Source: Bradyrhizobium huanghuaihaiense
GTDB lineage: Bacteria > Pseudomonadota > Alphaproteobacteria > Rhizobiales > Xanthobacteraceae
NCBI RefSeq assembly: GCF_007830635.1
Contig: NZ_VLLA01000009.1
Coordinates: 124,001 to 188,000, forward strand
Direction of reading: 5' to 3'
Length of the DNA: 64,000 nucleotides
Part shown: positions 33,000 to 42,427 of the stretch, piece by piece
Numbering within the stretch: the first letter of the stretch is position 1
Layout of the letters: each line of letters starts with the position of its first letter
Position numbers and translations under genes: made by a program
Notes under the pieces: generated by a model
Told to the model about the DNA's origin: nothing
Databases searched by the model: none
What the model saw: only the letters and a program-made list of their open reading frames with translations

Positions 33000-34889
33000 T
33001 CAAAGAAATCCGATCGAGATCCAGGGGAAGATCGCAACGATGATCAATCCCACGAGCAGCGCCAGCAGATAGCCCCAGATCGGCCTGATGCCTTCGGCCG
33101 GATCGACGCGTCCGATGGCGCAGGCGGCATAATAGCCGACCCCGAAGGGCGGGGCGAATAGCCCGATACCCATGGCCAGAATGATCACCATGGCATAGTG
33201 CACCTCGTGCACGCCGACGGCGCGGGCGATCGGAAACAGCAGCGGCCCGAACAGCACGATCGCGGGAATTCCCTCCAGCACGCTGCCGAGGATGGTGAAG
33301 GCCAGGATGGAGACGGCGATGAAGGTCGCAGCCCCGCCCGGCAATCCCGTCATGGCGGATGCCAGCGAACGCGAGAAGCCGGATTGCGTCAGGCCCCAGG
33401 CCATGCCGGTGGCCGTGCCGATGATCAGGAGGATCGCACCCGACAGCGCCGCGGTCTCGACGAGCATCGGAAACAGCCGCCGCCAGTCGAAGCGGCGGTA
33501 GACGAGGAGGCCGACCAGCGCGCCATAGACGATGCCGATGGTGGAGACCTCGGTCGCGGTCGCAATGCCCTCGACCACGGCGTAGCGGATCACGAAGGGC
33601 AGCGCGAGCGCGGGCAGGGCAATGACGAAGGTCTTGCCGATCTCGCCAGCCGTTGCGCGGCGGACGTGGCTCATGTCCTCGTGGCGGTAGCGCCACCACA
33701 CCAGCATGCAGAGCGTGATCGCGAGCACGACGCCGGGCAGGAGGCCGCCGGTGAACAGCGCCGCGATCGAGACGCCGGTAACCGAGCCGATGGTGATCAG
33801 CACGAGGCTCGGCGGGATGGTCTCGGTCTGGGCGCCGGTTGCAGCCAGAAGCGCGACGAGATCGCCGGGCTTGGCGCCGCGTTGCTTCATCTCCGGGAAC
33901 AGCACGGGCGCGACCGCGGCCATGTCGGCGGCCTTGGCGCCTGATATGCCTGAGACCAGGTACATGGCGCCGACCAGCACATAATGCAGGCCGCCGCGGA
34001 CATGGCCGAGCAGGCTGGCCAGGAAGGCCACCATGGCCCGCGCCATGCCGGTCATCTCGATCAGAAGGCCTAAGAACACGAACAGCGGCACCGAGAGCAG
34101 GATGAGGTGGCTCATGCCCTCGTCCATCCGCCCGACCAGCACCATCACCGGCGTGCGCGTGGTCAGCGCCAGATAACCGAAGATCGCCAGCCCAAAGCCG
34201 AACGCAATGGGAACGCCGGCAAAGACGCAGAAGCCGGCGACGCCGACGAAGAAGATGACGAGGTTGAGATTGCCGAGCGGCCGCAAATATGGCTGCGCCA
34301 GCCAGAACAGGCCGACGACGACGGCAACCGAGATTACGGCCGCAAGCACCATCCGGTAGTCCGCGGCGCGCAGCAGCCGCAGCAGCGCGAACGCGGCCAT
34401 CAGGCAGATGCCGGCCGGCAGCGCCGCAGCGCGCCACATGTTCGAGATCTGGAGCGCCGGCGTGGTGATGAAGCTTTCCTCGTAGGCGTAGTCCCAGGAC
34501 GGCCAGACGATCAGCGCCAGGAATGCCAGCGCCGCAGAAGTCGCGATCAGGTCGAGATAGGCCCGCATCGCAGGTCCCGCGCTCGCGACGACGGCGGTCA
34601 TACGCATGTGCTCGGAGCGGCGGAATGCGACCGCCGCGCCCAGCATGGCGAGCCACAGGAACAGGATCGAGGCGAGCTCGTCCGACCAGATCAGCGGCCG
34701 GTGCAGGCCATAGCGCGCGACCACGCCGGCGAACAGGATCACGATCTCGGCGACCACCAGAATGGCCGCCGGGATTTCGACCAGGAGGCCGAGGAGGCGC
34801 TCCGCCGAGGCCAGCAGAGAAGATCGGCGAGGGGACTGAACAGCCGCCTCGCCCGCCACTTCGGTCACCTGAACCTCGACATGAGCCAT
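33000..34889 (-). CDS. TRAP transporter permease, DctQ-DctM fusion
   Basis: 629 residues. The first ~190 hold the small DctQ-type permease (about four spans, starting RLLGLLVEIPAAILVV), and the rest the large DctM permease with ~12 spans, including TGAQTETIPPSLVLITIGS and the EGIPAIVLFGPLLFPIA segment typical of DctM. Fused QM permeases exist in several TRAP systems. Sodium-coupled uptake through the inner membrane. It follows dctP by 16 bases. Confidence 0.92.
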   Translation of the reverse strand: MAHVEVQVTEVAGEAAVQSPRRSSLLASAERLLGLLVEIPAAILVVAEIVILFAGVVARYGLHRPLIWSDELASILFLWLAMLGAAVAFRRSEHMRMTAVVASAGPAMRAYLDLIATSAALAFLALIVWPSWDYAYEESFITTPALQISNMWRAAALPAGICLMAAFALLRLLRAADYRMVLAAVISVAVVVGLFWLAQPYLRPLGNLNLVIFFVGVAGFCVFAGVPIAFGFGLAIFGYLALTTRTPVMVLVGRMDEGMSHLILLSVPLFVFLGLLIEMTGMARAMVAFLASLLGHVRGGLHYVLVGAMYLVSGISGAKAADMAAVAPVLFPEMKQRGAKPGDLVALLAATGAQTETIPPSLVLITIGSVTGVSIAALFTGGLLPGVVLAITLCMLVWWRYRHEDMSHVRRATAGEIGKTFVIALPALALPFVIRYAVVEGIATATEVSTIGIVYGALVGLLVYRRFDWRRLFPMLVETAALSGAILLIIGTATGMAWGLTQSGFSRSLASAMTGLPGGAATFIAVSILAFTILGSVLEGIPAIVLFGPLLFPIARAVGVHEVHYAMVIILAMGIGLFAPPFGVGYYAACAIGRVDPAEGIRPIWGYLLALLVGLIIVAIFPWISIGFL

Positions 34890-34904
34890 GACGGCCCCAA
34901 CGCG

Positions 34905-35936
34905 TTACGACAGCTTGCCCACGGCCTTTTCCAGGAGGTCCCAAGCCTGGTCGCCATATTTACCCTTCCACTCGGCATAGAAGCCGGCGGAGCGCAGCTT
35001 GTCGCGGAACGGCGCGACAGTGGGCTGGTTGAAGGTCAGGCCCTTGGCCGCGAGCTCCTGCTGCAGATTGGCATTGAGCTTGGCGGTGTCCTCGCGCTCC
35101 TTGACGGCGGCGGCGTTGATGTTCTTGGCGACGATGGTGCGCACGTCCTCCGGCAACGCGCTCCAGGCGCGGCGGTTGGCCAGGAACCAGAAGCCGTCCC
35201 ACATGTGGTTGGTCAGCGAGCAGTACTTCTGCACCTCGTAGAGCTTGGCGGTCGAGATGATCGCCAGCGGGTTCTCCTGGCCCTCGACGATCTTGGTCTG
35301 GAGCGCCGAATAGACCTCGCTGAAATTGATCGAGGCGGGCGCGGCATCGAACGCCTTGAACATCGAGGTCCACAGCGGCGACACCGGGACGCGGATCTTG
35401 AAGCCCTTGAGGTCGTCGGGACCGGTGATCGGCCTGGTCGAGGACGTGGTCTGGCGGAAGCCGTTGTCCCAGATCTTGTCCATGACCTCGAGGCCGGCCT
35501 TCTTGATCTCGCCGCGGACATGGGCGCCGAGGTCGCCGTCCATGGCCTTCCAGACCGTGTCGTAGTCCGGGAATGCGAAGCCGATGCCATTGATGGACGC
35601 GGCCGGCACCAGGGTCGACAGGATCAGGCCCGACAGCGTGAAGAACTCGACGCCGCCGGAGCGGATCTGGCTCAGCATGTCGGTGTCGGAGCCGAGCTGG
35701 TTGTTCGGGAAGATCTGGAGGTCGAACTTGCCGTTGGTCTCGGCCTTGATCGCCGCGGCCATCTCCTTGGCGCGCACGTTCAGCGGATGGGTGTCCGGCA
35801 GGTTGTTGGCGTATTTGTAGGTGAACTCGGCGCTCTGGGCGCGGGCCACATGGGGCGCGCCAATGCCGCCCAGGACCGCGGTCGCGGCGGAGGCCTTGAG
35901 AAGCGTGCGTCGGGAAAAGCGCGTTGAAAAGACCAT
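34905..35936 (-). CDS. TRAP transporter substrate-binding protein (DctP family)
   Basis: 343 residues with a twin-arginine-like signal (SRRTLLKASAATAV, cleaved near VARA). The mature part shows FTYKYANNLPDTHPL, the RSGGVEFFTLSG strand, and the conserved Arg/Phe segment IRVPVSPLWTSMFKA that holds the ligand carboxylate. It is the first gene of the dctP-dctQM-ligase operon. The ligand is an organic acid that I cannot name from sequence. Confidence 0.92.
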   Translation of the reverse strand: MVFSTRFSRRTLLKASAATAVLGGIGAPHVARAQSAEFTYKYANNLPDTHPLNVRAKEMAAAIKAETNGKFDLQIFPNNQLGSDTDMLSQIRSGGVEFFTLSGLILSTLVPAASINGIGFAFPDYDTVWKAMDGDLGAHVRGEIKKAGLEVMDKIWDNGFRQTTSSTRPITGPDDLKGFKIRVPVSPLWTSMFKAFDAAPASINFSEVYSALQTKIVEGQENPLAIISTAKLYEVQKYCSLTNHMWDGFWFLANRRAWSALPEDVRTIVAKNINAAAVKEREDTAKLNANLQQELAAKGLTFNQPTVAPFRDKLRSAGFYAEWKGKYGDQAWDLLEKAVGKLS

Positions 35937-36312
35937 GGGTCTGCTTCCTCGGAAGGATTGTTTTTGTTCTGAGATGCAAACCTATACGGACGTCACGTCA
36001 GAAGGTCATCTGCGATCTCGCGAAGCTCGCTTATTGCAGCCGGACAACGTCACGGCAATATCGGCTTTCGCCACATGGGGCCCGACAAAAAAAGTACGAA
36101 AACAACCCCATGCACAGTAGCCGTCAAGGGCTGGGACATTGGTCGAGTGCTGGGCCGGAAACGGCGCCGGAGCGAAGGTGCGGTGTCAGAAGTTCTCCCT
36201 AAATATCTGATCTAATTGTATATAAAAACATTCCATAATATACCTTATGCGAATTACGGATATGGTGTTGCGGGCTTGGTGCGGCCTGTCACCTCTCACG
36301 TTGACCGACGGT
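35937..36312. other. Intergenic stretch upstream of dctP, downstream of clpG
   Basis: No gene. At 36190-36260 it is strikingly AT-rich for this genome (TTGTATATAAAAACATTCC) and then returns to GC-rich. It must contain the promoter of the dctP operon and the 3' end of the clpG transcript. No clear terminator hairpin was seen. Confidence 0.45.
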
Positions 36313-39213
36313 CTATGACGCCTTTCTGTGCCGGTGCGAGCCTGCCTGACGTTGGGAGGGCTTGCCGGTCGACGAGGCTCCTTGCGCCGCAAGCCGCTCC
36401 GCTTGCTTGGGCGCCACGGAGGTGCTCGGCGCCGGCGGTTTCTTTTCCACGACACGCTGCGGCTTGGGTTGACGCTCGAAAGTGACCTTCTGCTCGTTGC
36501 CGTCCCGGCGCACCGTGACGCGGTCGCCGTCCTGAACTTCGCCGGCCAGCATGGCGCGGGCAAGCTCGGTCTCGATTTCGGAGCGAATGAGACGGCGCAG
36601 CTCCCGCGCGCCGAATTCGGGCTGGTAACCGACCACGGCCAGATGGTCGACCAGCGTCGGGTCGAATTCCAGGTCGACGCCCTGGCCATGGGCCGTCCGC
36701 TTCACCCGCTCGAGCTGCAGATTGACGATGTCGCGGAGCTGCTCGCGCGTGAGCGAGTGGAAGACGATGATCTCGTCGATGCGATTGAGGAACTCCGGCC
36801 GGAAGTGGCCTCGCAGGATCTCCATAAGGTCGCGGCGGAGCCGTTCCTGTGCCTCCTTGTCGCTTGCATCCAGGCGCAGCTGCCGGGCGATCACGTCGGC
36901 GCCGAGATTGCTGGTCGCTATGATGATCGTGTTGGTGAAATCCACCACGCGGCCCTTGCCGTCGGTCAAGCGCCCGTCGTCGAACACCTGCAGCAGGACA
37001 TTGTAGACGTCGGTATGCGCCTTCTCGATCTCGTCGAGCAGAATGACGGAATATGGCCGGCGCCGAACGCGCTCGGTCAGCTGCCCGCCTTCTTCATAGC
37101 CGACATAGCCGGGCGGCGCGCCGATCAGCCGGGCGACCGTATGGCGTTCCCGGTATTCCGACATGTCGATGCGGATCATGGCGTCCTCGTCGCCATAGAC
37201 CGCCTCGGCCAACGCTTTGGCCAGCTCGGTCTTGCCCACCCCGGTCGGTCCCAAGAACAGGAAATTGGCGACCGGCCGCCGGCCTTCGCGCAAGCCCGCC
37301 CGCGCCAGCCGCACCGCGTCGCTCACCGCCTTGACGGCTTCGTCCTGGCCGATGACGCGATGATGCAGCTTCTCTTCGAGCTTGATCAGCCGCTCGCGCT
37401 CTTCGGTTGTGAGCTCGGTAACCGGAATGCCGGTGAGCTTTGAAACGACCTGGGCGATGTGCTCGGTGCGCACCTCGGCCGACGCCGAGCCCAGGCTCCG
37501 CTTCCAGCGCTCCGTCGACTGCTGCAATTCCTTTTCCTTCGCCTCGTGCTGGGATTGCAGATCGGATGCGCGGTCGAACTGCTTGCGCGAGGTTGAGTAA
37601 TCCTGCTCGCGCTTGAGCTGCCGGACTTCGGACTCCAGGTCCTGCACCTCCACCGGCCGCGCCGTCGCCGACATCTTCACGCGCGCCGCCGCCTGGTCGA
37701 CCAGGTCGATGGCCTTGTCGGGCAGATAACGGCCGGTGACGTAGCGGTCGGAGAGCTCGGCCGCCGCGATCATCGCTTCGTCGGTGATGGCGACCTTATG
37801 ATGCGCCTCGAGCGTGTCGCGCAGGCCGCGCAGGATCATGATCGTCTGCGCCACGCTGGGCTCGGGGATGAAGACCGGCTGGAACCGCCGCTCCAGGGCG
37901 GCATCCTTCTCGATGTGCTTCTGGTATTCGTTGAGCGTCGTCGCGCCGATCAGGTGGAGCTCGCCGCGGGCAAGTGCTGGCTTAAGCACGTTGGCAACGT
38001 CGAGGCCGCCCTCACCGCCGGTCGATCCGGCGCCGACGATGGTGTGAATCTCGTCGATGAAAAGGATCAGCTCGTCCTGACGGTCGGTCACTTCCTTGAG
38101 AATCTGCTGCACCCGCTCCTCGAACTCGCCGCGATATTTCGAGCCGGCAACAAGCGAGTTGATCGCAAGCTCGACCAGCCGCTTGCCGCGCAATGCTTCC
38201 GGGACTTCGCCGGCGACGATGCGCTGAGCCAATCCCTCGACGATCGCCGTCTTGCCGACGCCGGGCTCGCCGATCAGCACCGGATTGTTCTTCTTGCGGC
38301 GGGCCAGCACCTCGACGGTGGTCTCGATCTGGCTGGCGCGGCCGATCACCGGATCGAGCTTGCTCTCGCGCGCGAGCTTGGTCAGATCGCGGGAATATTT
38401 GTCGAGCGTCGGCGTGTTGGTAGGCGCACCGACTTGTCCTTCCTCGGCGCCGCGGCCGACGACTTTGACCGCCTGCTGGCGGATCGCCTGCGGCGTCAGG
38501 CCGTACCGTCGCAACACATCACCCGCAACGCCCTCCTCCTCGGCGAGCCCGATCAGGAAATGCTCGGGCCCGACATAGGAATGACCAAGCTCGCGCGAGA
38601 CCGCGAAGGCATGCCCCAGCGCGCTCTTGACCCGCGGGGTCACGCCGATCTCGCCACCCTCCTCCATCTTGGTCTTGCCGCGCGGAGCTTCCTGCTCGAT
38701 CTGCCGGCGCAGATCGTCGACCGAGACCTTGAACTGTCCAAGAATCGTGCGCACCACTTCGCTGTCGAGCAGAGCGAGCAGGAGGTGCTCGGTATCGACC
38801 TCGCCGCGGCTGAACTCGACCGTCTTTCGCGCCGCCGTTTGCAAAAGTTCCTGGGCGTGCTCGCTCAGGCGCTCTTCGGCACTGCCGCCTCGCCGGCTGT
38901 GGGATGGACGGGACGATTGCGAGGAGCGGATCGGTATGGTGGCGGCGTCCGCGTCCCGATCGGCGCCCGCGGTTTCCGCATCAGGGCCGCGGGATGATCG
39001 GCTGCCGAAAAAATCGTCGCCGAAGAAATCCTCAAACAGGCCACCGCGCCCGCGGAACAGCGATTCGAGTGGAGAGCTTTGCCTTTGTTGGCGCGCCAAA
39101 CGCCGGTAATCGACTTCACAGAGGTCGAGAACCTGTGTGTCGCCGTCGCTGGTGGTCACCTGCGCGCGGACGGTGGCGGGCCGAATCCCACAAATATCGC
39201 ATCGCTTGGCCAT
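36313..39213 (-). CDS. clpG: ClpG/ClpK-like stand-alone AAA+ disaggregase
   Basis: 966 residues. An N-terminal zinc-type Cys motif (CDICG at residue 5, then LCEVDYRRL) leads to a Gly/Phe-rich linker, a Clp N domain, AAA1 (GEPGVGKTA, ILFIDEIHT), a short ClpC-type middle domain of ~50 residues, AAA2 (GPTGVGKTE) and a basic C-terminal extension. Where ClpA and ClpC carry the ClpP-binding IGL or VGF loop, this protein has TSNLGADVIARQLRLDASDK with no such tripeptide. So it should refold aggregates without ClpP, as known for ClpG/ClpK. GGGAGAGG precedes ATG 39213. It is monocistronic. Confidence 0.85.
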   Translation of the reverse strand: MAKRCDICGIRPATVRAQVTTSDGDTQVLDLCEVDYRRLARQQRQSSPLESLFRGRGGLFEDFFGDDFFGSRSSRGPDAETAGADRDADAATIPIRSSQSSRPSHSRRGGSAEERLSEHAQELLQTAARKTVEFSRGEVDTEHLLLALLDSEVVRTILGQFKVSVDDLRRQIEQEAPRGKTKMEEGGEIGVTPRVKSALGHAFAVSRELGHSYVGPEHFLIGLAEEEGVAGDVLRRYGLTPQAIRQQAVKVVGRGAEEGQVGAPTNTPTLDKYSRDLTKLARESKLDPVIGRASQIETTVEVLARRKKNNPVLIGEPGVGKTAIVEGLAQRIVAGEVPEALRGKRLVELAINSLVAGSKYRGEFEERVQQILKEVTDRQDELILFIDEIHTIVGAGSTGGEGGLDVANVLKPALARGELHLIGATTLNEYQKHIEKDAALERRFQPVFIPEPSVAQTIMILRGLRDTLEAHHKVAITDEAMIAAAELSDRYVTGRYLPDKAIDLVDQAAARVKMSATARPVEVQDLESEVRQLKREQDYSTSRKQFDRASDLQSQHEAKEKELQQSTERWKRSLGSASAEVRTEHIAQVVSKLTGIPVTELTTEERERLIKLEEKLHHRVIGQDEAVKAVSDAVRLARAGLREGRRPVANFLFLGPTGVGKTELAKALAEAVYGDEDAMIRIDMSEYRERHTVARLIGAPPGYVGYEEGGQLTERVRRRPYSVILLDEIEKAHTDVYNVLLQVFDDGRLTDGKGRVVDFTNTIIIATSNLGADVIARQLRLDASDKEAQERLRRDLMEILRGHFRPEFLNRIDEIIVFHSLTREQLRDIVNLQLERVKRTAHGQGVDLEFDPTLVDHLAVVGYQPEFGARELRRLIRSEIETELARAMLAGEVQDGDRVTVRRDGNEQKVTFERQPKPQRVVEKKPPAPSTSVAPKQAERLAAQGASSTGKPSQRQAGSHRHRKAS

Positions 39214-39907
39214 GACCGCCTCTCCCTGACTGAACGATTTCCGTAGTTGTTATGTGCAGTTCCGCGCGTGCGACACCTGCGCGCACAAGCTTCGCGATCA
39301 AAAGTCGCCGCGGCCCGCGGGGTCATTGATGGATCGCAAGGGCCGGCATGGAGGCTTCAGGCGGAGAACGCGGCCAGAGTGAAAGAGTTCGGAAACAATT
39401 TGGCGCAATCGCGCGAAGGCAGAAAACAGTCGAAATGTGCCGGCTGCGGCATGCCCCCCTATCCCTCCCCCGTCTCCGCACTGCAGGAGATTATGCTTTT
39501 TTGCTGAGGTTCGCCGATGGCACTCCGTCATTTCGCTGCTACGCGGCAATTCAGTCGCATTCGGACTGAAGCGGACATTGGGCTGGATTTATGAGTACAC
39601 GTCCTCTAGCTGGCGGAGGGAGTGCGACTGGGATCCAACGTTCTTCGGCTCTTCATTGAGCTTTTCGACTTTTGGAACCGAAGGCCACCCGAGGACGGGG
39701 GAGCGCTTTATCCATGCTTGATCCATACTTGCGTCAGCCTTAGCCCAGAGCCGACATCGTGAGTGCTCCGCTGCAACGAGGGCAAAGCGGAAAATATATG
39801 CTCGCACTGAGTTCTTTCAGCTTGACCCATAGCGGGCGTCACGACCGTACGGCATTATCTGTGAAAATCATCCTATGCCTAAAGCCCGCTGGCTGATGGA
39901 GCCGACG
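39214..39907. other. Intergenic stretch between clpG and psiE
   Basis: Nearly 700 bases with only short, poorly signalled open frames on both strands. It holds both divergent promoters. I looked for a sigma-32-type site upstream of clpG and did not find a convincing one. Confidence 0.45.
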
Positions 39908-40390
39908 ATGTCCTTGGAAAAGGAATTCTCTGATCTGCGTCTGTCGTTCGAGCCGCTGACGCTCTACCAGAAATTCGAGCAAGTCTGCATCCTGATGCTG
40001 ACCATGCTGATCGCCATCATCATTGTCCTCGCGCTGTGGAATCTGACGCTGAAAATCCTGCTCAGCATCTGGGCAACCAATTTCGATCCGACCGATTATG
40101 GTGTGTTCCAGACGGTGTTCGGTATGATCTTTACCGTCATCATTGCACTTGAATTCAAGCGCTCCCTTCTGGTGGTAGCGGAGCGGCGCGACAGTGTTGT
40201 GCAAGTACGCTCTGTCATCCTGATTGCGTTGCTGGCGGTGGTACGCAAATTGATCATTCTCGATCTTTCAAGCACGGATGCCTTCCATCTGCTGGCGCTC
40301 GCCGCAGCCATCCTTGCGCTGGGCGCCGTCTATTGGTTGGTGCGCGACCAAGGGCAGCCGCGCGAAATCATCGCGGCGCGAGACGGATGA
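39908..40390 (+). CDS. psiE: PsiE family (phosphate-starvation-inducible) membrane protein
   Basis: 160 residues from ATG 39908 (GGAG six bases upstream). Four hydrophobic segments: CILMLTMLIAIIIVLAL, VFGMIFTVIIALEF, VILIALLAVVRKLIIL and LALAAAILALGAVYWLV. The EFKRSLL and VVRKLIILD segments are typical of PsiE. Function unknown; located in the inner membrane. An ATG 11 codons upstream is in frame but adds a poor leader. Confidence 0.8.
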   Translation: MSLEKEFSDLRLSFEPLTLYQKFEQVCILMLTMLIAIIIVLALWNLTLKILLSIWATNFDPTDYGVFQTVFGMIFTVIIALEFKRSLLVVAERRDSVVQVRSVILIALLAVVRKLIILDLSSTDAFHLLALAAAILALGAVYWLVRDQGQPREIIAARDG

Positions 40391-40639
40391 GATTGCATTG
40401 CAAGGCGGTCGCTACAAAAGCTGACAAAACGATTTCAAATTCGAAGTTCCTGGCCTTGTGCGAGGAAACAGGTTGCCAGCAAACCGACCTGCACTTCTGT
40501 TGTTGGCCCAAAGGTTGCCGCGGCCCCCGGCCGGAGACGTCGCTCGACAGACGGTTCCAGCAAAAGGAGCTGCCTACCGCTGGGCATTCGCAATGCAAAG
40601 CGAAAAACCAGATCGTCCAGCTATTGATTGAGAGCTAGA

Positions 40640-40897
40640 TTAGCCAGAGGTCGCTGCAGCCGTGTTCGTTCCAGGGGGCGTGGCGCGTTTGTTCCAGCGC
40701 TCGGCCGCCTGTGTAACGGTCGGCGCACTGGGGCCGAACGCCCAACATTTCCTGCATGCCACGAATTTCGGCACGATGTCGCTGTTGATCCAAACTTCCG
40801 AGCCGCCGCAGAAAGGACAGGGCTGCAGCGGTTGCACAGAAACAGGGAATCCGTGCAGTGGATCGATAGCGGCGCTATGAGTGAGTTTCCTAGGCAT
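40640..40897 (-). CDS. Lar-like zinc-ribbon protein (phage restriction-alleviation family)
   Basis: 85 residues from ATG 40897. A Zn-ribbon: LQPCPFCGGSEVWI, then VACRKCWAFGP, followed by AERWNKRA. This is the pattern of the Lar restriction-alleviation family of lambdoid prophages and of other phage zinc-ribbons. No prophage genes flank it; it stands between psiE and the pnb block, so it looks like a solitary remnant. The function in alleviating restriction is not proven here. Confidence 0.7.
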   Translation of the reverse strand: MPRKLTHSAAIDPLHGFPVSVQPLQPCPFCGGSEVWINSDIVPKFVACRKCWAFGPSAPTVTQAAERWNKRATPPGTNTAAATSG

Positions 40898-41159
40898 GCA
40901 ATTTCTCGTGTTCTCATCGCAAGGCGCAGGGAGGCACGGCGCCCTTGCCAATACACGCTGGACGGCTCGATGGCGAGGGCGAGTTCGAGCCTCGAGGTGC
41001 ACGTCGTGAATTACTCAGAGCCTATCCCGTTCGATCATGGCGTGCCGCCGTTGCACCCGGGATCATCGCGACGGATGGCCGCTCTGCGGACCCAATGGTG
41101 CGTTCTTCAACACGGGTGAAGTTCGCGGATGGCGTCGCCTGTGATCGTCCGGCCGGCCA

Positions 41160-41699
41160 TCAGGACGGCGCCGCGAAGTCGTAGGAGATGCGTCCGGCGG
41201 GCAGATAGAACAGTGCGATGACGGCGCCGCCGCGGACCTCGGGATAGTGACGGCTTCCGGGATCGGGCGCGGTCCAGCCGGGCCCCTGCCACCCCTGCAG
41301 CCCCTTCAGCTCGGCGCCTTTGTCCAGTGGCACGACCAGGTTCAGTTCCCCGTATGGGTGGCCATGATATTGCCCGCGCAGCACGTCGTGGTCGTCCTCG
41401 TCCTTGAAGCGGCGCGGATCGGCGCTGTTCATGTAGACCGCCGTGATGCTGAACTGGAACGTCTCAGGCACCGGTTCCAGAATGCGGCTGCGCCGGTAGT
41501 TCGGACCTTCGACCTCCTGGTTGGCTGCCCAGCCTTCCTGGACCCCGAGCCTGATCAGGCGCGCCAGGTCCTGGTAGAGCTGGCTAGGCTCGCCGTATTT
41601 TTGATTGAGCCACCGCTCCATTTCCGCGCCGGGTGTCATGTCCTTGACCTCGCGCAGAAACGGAATGCTGCACTGAATCAGCTCGTCTCGGCTTCCCAT
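41160..41699 (-). CDS. pnbB: 4-hydroxylaminobenzoate lyase (PnbB, DUF4863)
   Basis: 179 residues. Recognised by the family order: PGAEMERWLNQKYG, QEGWAANQEVEGPNYRRSRI, FSITAVYMNS, DDHDVLRGQYHGHPYGE (metal-binding cluster on a cupin-like strand) and LKGLQGWQGPGWTAP with RGGAVIALFYLPAGRISYD. The known reaction converts 4-hydroxylaminobenzoate to protocatechuate and ammonia. It overlaps the upstream reductase gene by 22 bases, so both are made together. Last gene of the three-gene transcript. Confidence 0.85.
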   Translation of the reverse strand: MGSRDELIQCSIPFLREVKDMTPGAEMERWLNQKYGEPSQLYQDLARLIRLGVQEGWAANQEVEGPNYRRSRILEPVPETFQFSITAVYMNSADPRRFKDEDDHDVLRGQYHGHPYGELNLVVPLDKGAELKGLQGWQGPGWTAPDPGSRHYPEVRGGAVIALFYLPAGRISYDFAAPS

Positions 41700-42427
41700 G
41701 GCCTTGTCCTTTCCATTTGGGTTGCACTTTGTTCTTCGAAGCCAGCGAAAGAGGCGAACTCTGCGATGTCGGCGCGTGGCATCAGCCTGCCCTTGGCGAC
41801 GTCCCTGGCGCGGCCGATCGAGATGCCGCACACCACCATCTGCTCCGCCGGGATCGACAGCAGCGGGCGCAGGATCCGGTGGTATTTCGAGAACGTCTCC
41901 TGCGGGCAGGACTGAAGCCCATGGCCTGCCGCGGCCAGCAGCACGTTCTGGACGAACATGCCGAGGTCGAGCCAGCTTCCGACCTGCAGGCGCCGGTCGA
42001 TGGTGACGATGAGCCCGACGGGCGCGCCGAAGAACGCGTAGTTCTTGGCGGTCTGGCCGCTCCTGGCTTGGAGATCGGTCTGGGCGATGCCGAGCGAGCC
42101 ATAGAACAGCCGGCCAAACTCCTGGCGTCGCCGCAGGTAGGGTTCGGGCAGGTCGCTGGCGTAATAGCTGTATTCCGATACGTGCGCGTCGCGGGCGGTT
42201 TCGTGCGCCTCGCGGAGAGCCACGGACACCGTGTCCTTGACAGTGCCCGCCAGCGCGTAGACATGCCAGGGCTGGATATTGGCGCCACTTGGTGCAAACC
42301 GCGCCACGCGCAGGATCTGCTCGATGGTCCCTCGTCCGACTGGCGCGTCCGAGAAATCGCGGCACGCAAAGCGGCCTGCGATGATCTCGTCGATCTGGCT
42401 TCGCGTAGCCGCGACCGCGCCGGTCAT
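41678..42427 (-). CDS. pnbA: Nitroreductase, likely 4-nitrobenzoate reductase (PnbA)
   Basis: 249 residues of the FMN nitroreductase fold: RFACRDFSDAPV, RFAPSGANIQPWHVYAL and a C-terminal GHGLQSCPQETFSKY. In Pseudomonas, PnbA reduces 4-nitrobenzoate to the hydroxylamino form that PnbB then cleaves; the adjacent pnbB supports the same role here. I start at ATG 42427, which overlaps the upstream gene stop as ATGA; ATG 42448 is the alternative and adds seven residues. Confidence 0.8.
   Translation of the reverse strand: MTGAVAATRSQIDEIIAGRFACRDFSDAPVGRGTIEQILRVARFAPSGANIQPWHVYALAGTVKDTVSVALREAHETARDAHVSEYSYYASDLPEPYLRRRQEFGRLFYGSLGIAQTDLQARSGQTAKNYAFFGAPVGLIVTIDRRLQVGSWLDLGMFVQNVLLAAAGHGLQSCPQETFSKYHRILRPLLSIPAEQMVVCGISIGRARDVAKGRLMPRADIAEFASFAGFEEQSATQMERTRPWEAETS

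Noticed and set aside
32971..34944. 657-codon open frame on the same strand as dctQM in another frame
   Set aside because: Arg/Gly-rich out-of-frame translation; the overlapping frame encodes a typical permease.
39214..39907. Heat-shock (sigma-32) promoter of clpG
   Set aside because: A CTTG motif exists upstream, but the downstream element is at the wrong distance.
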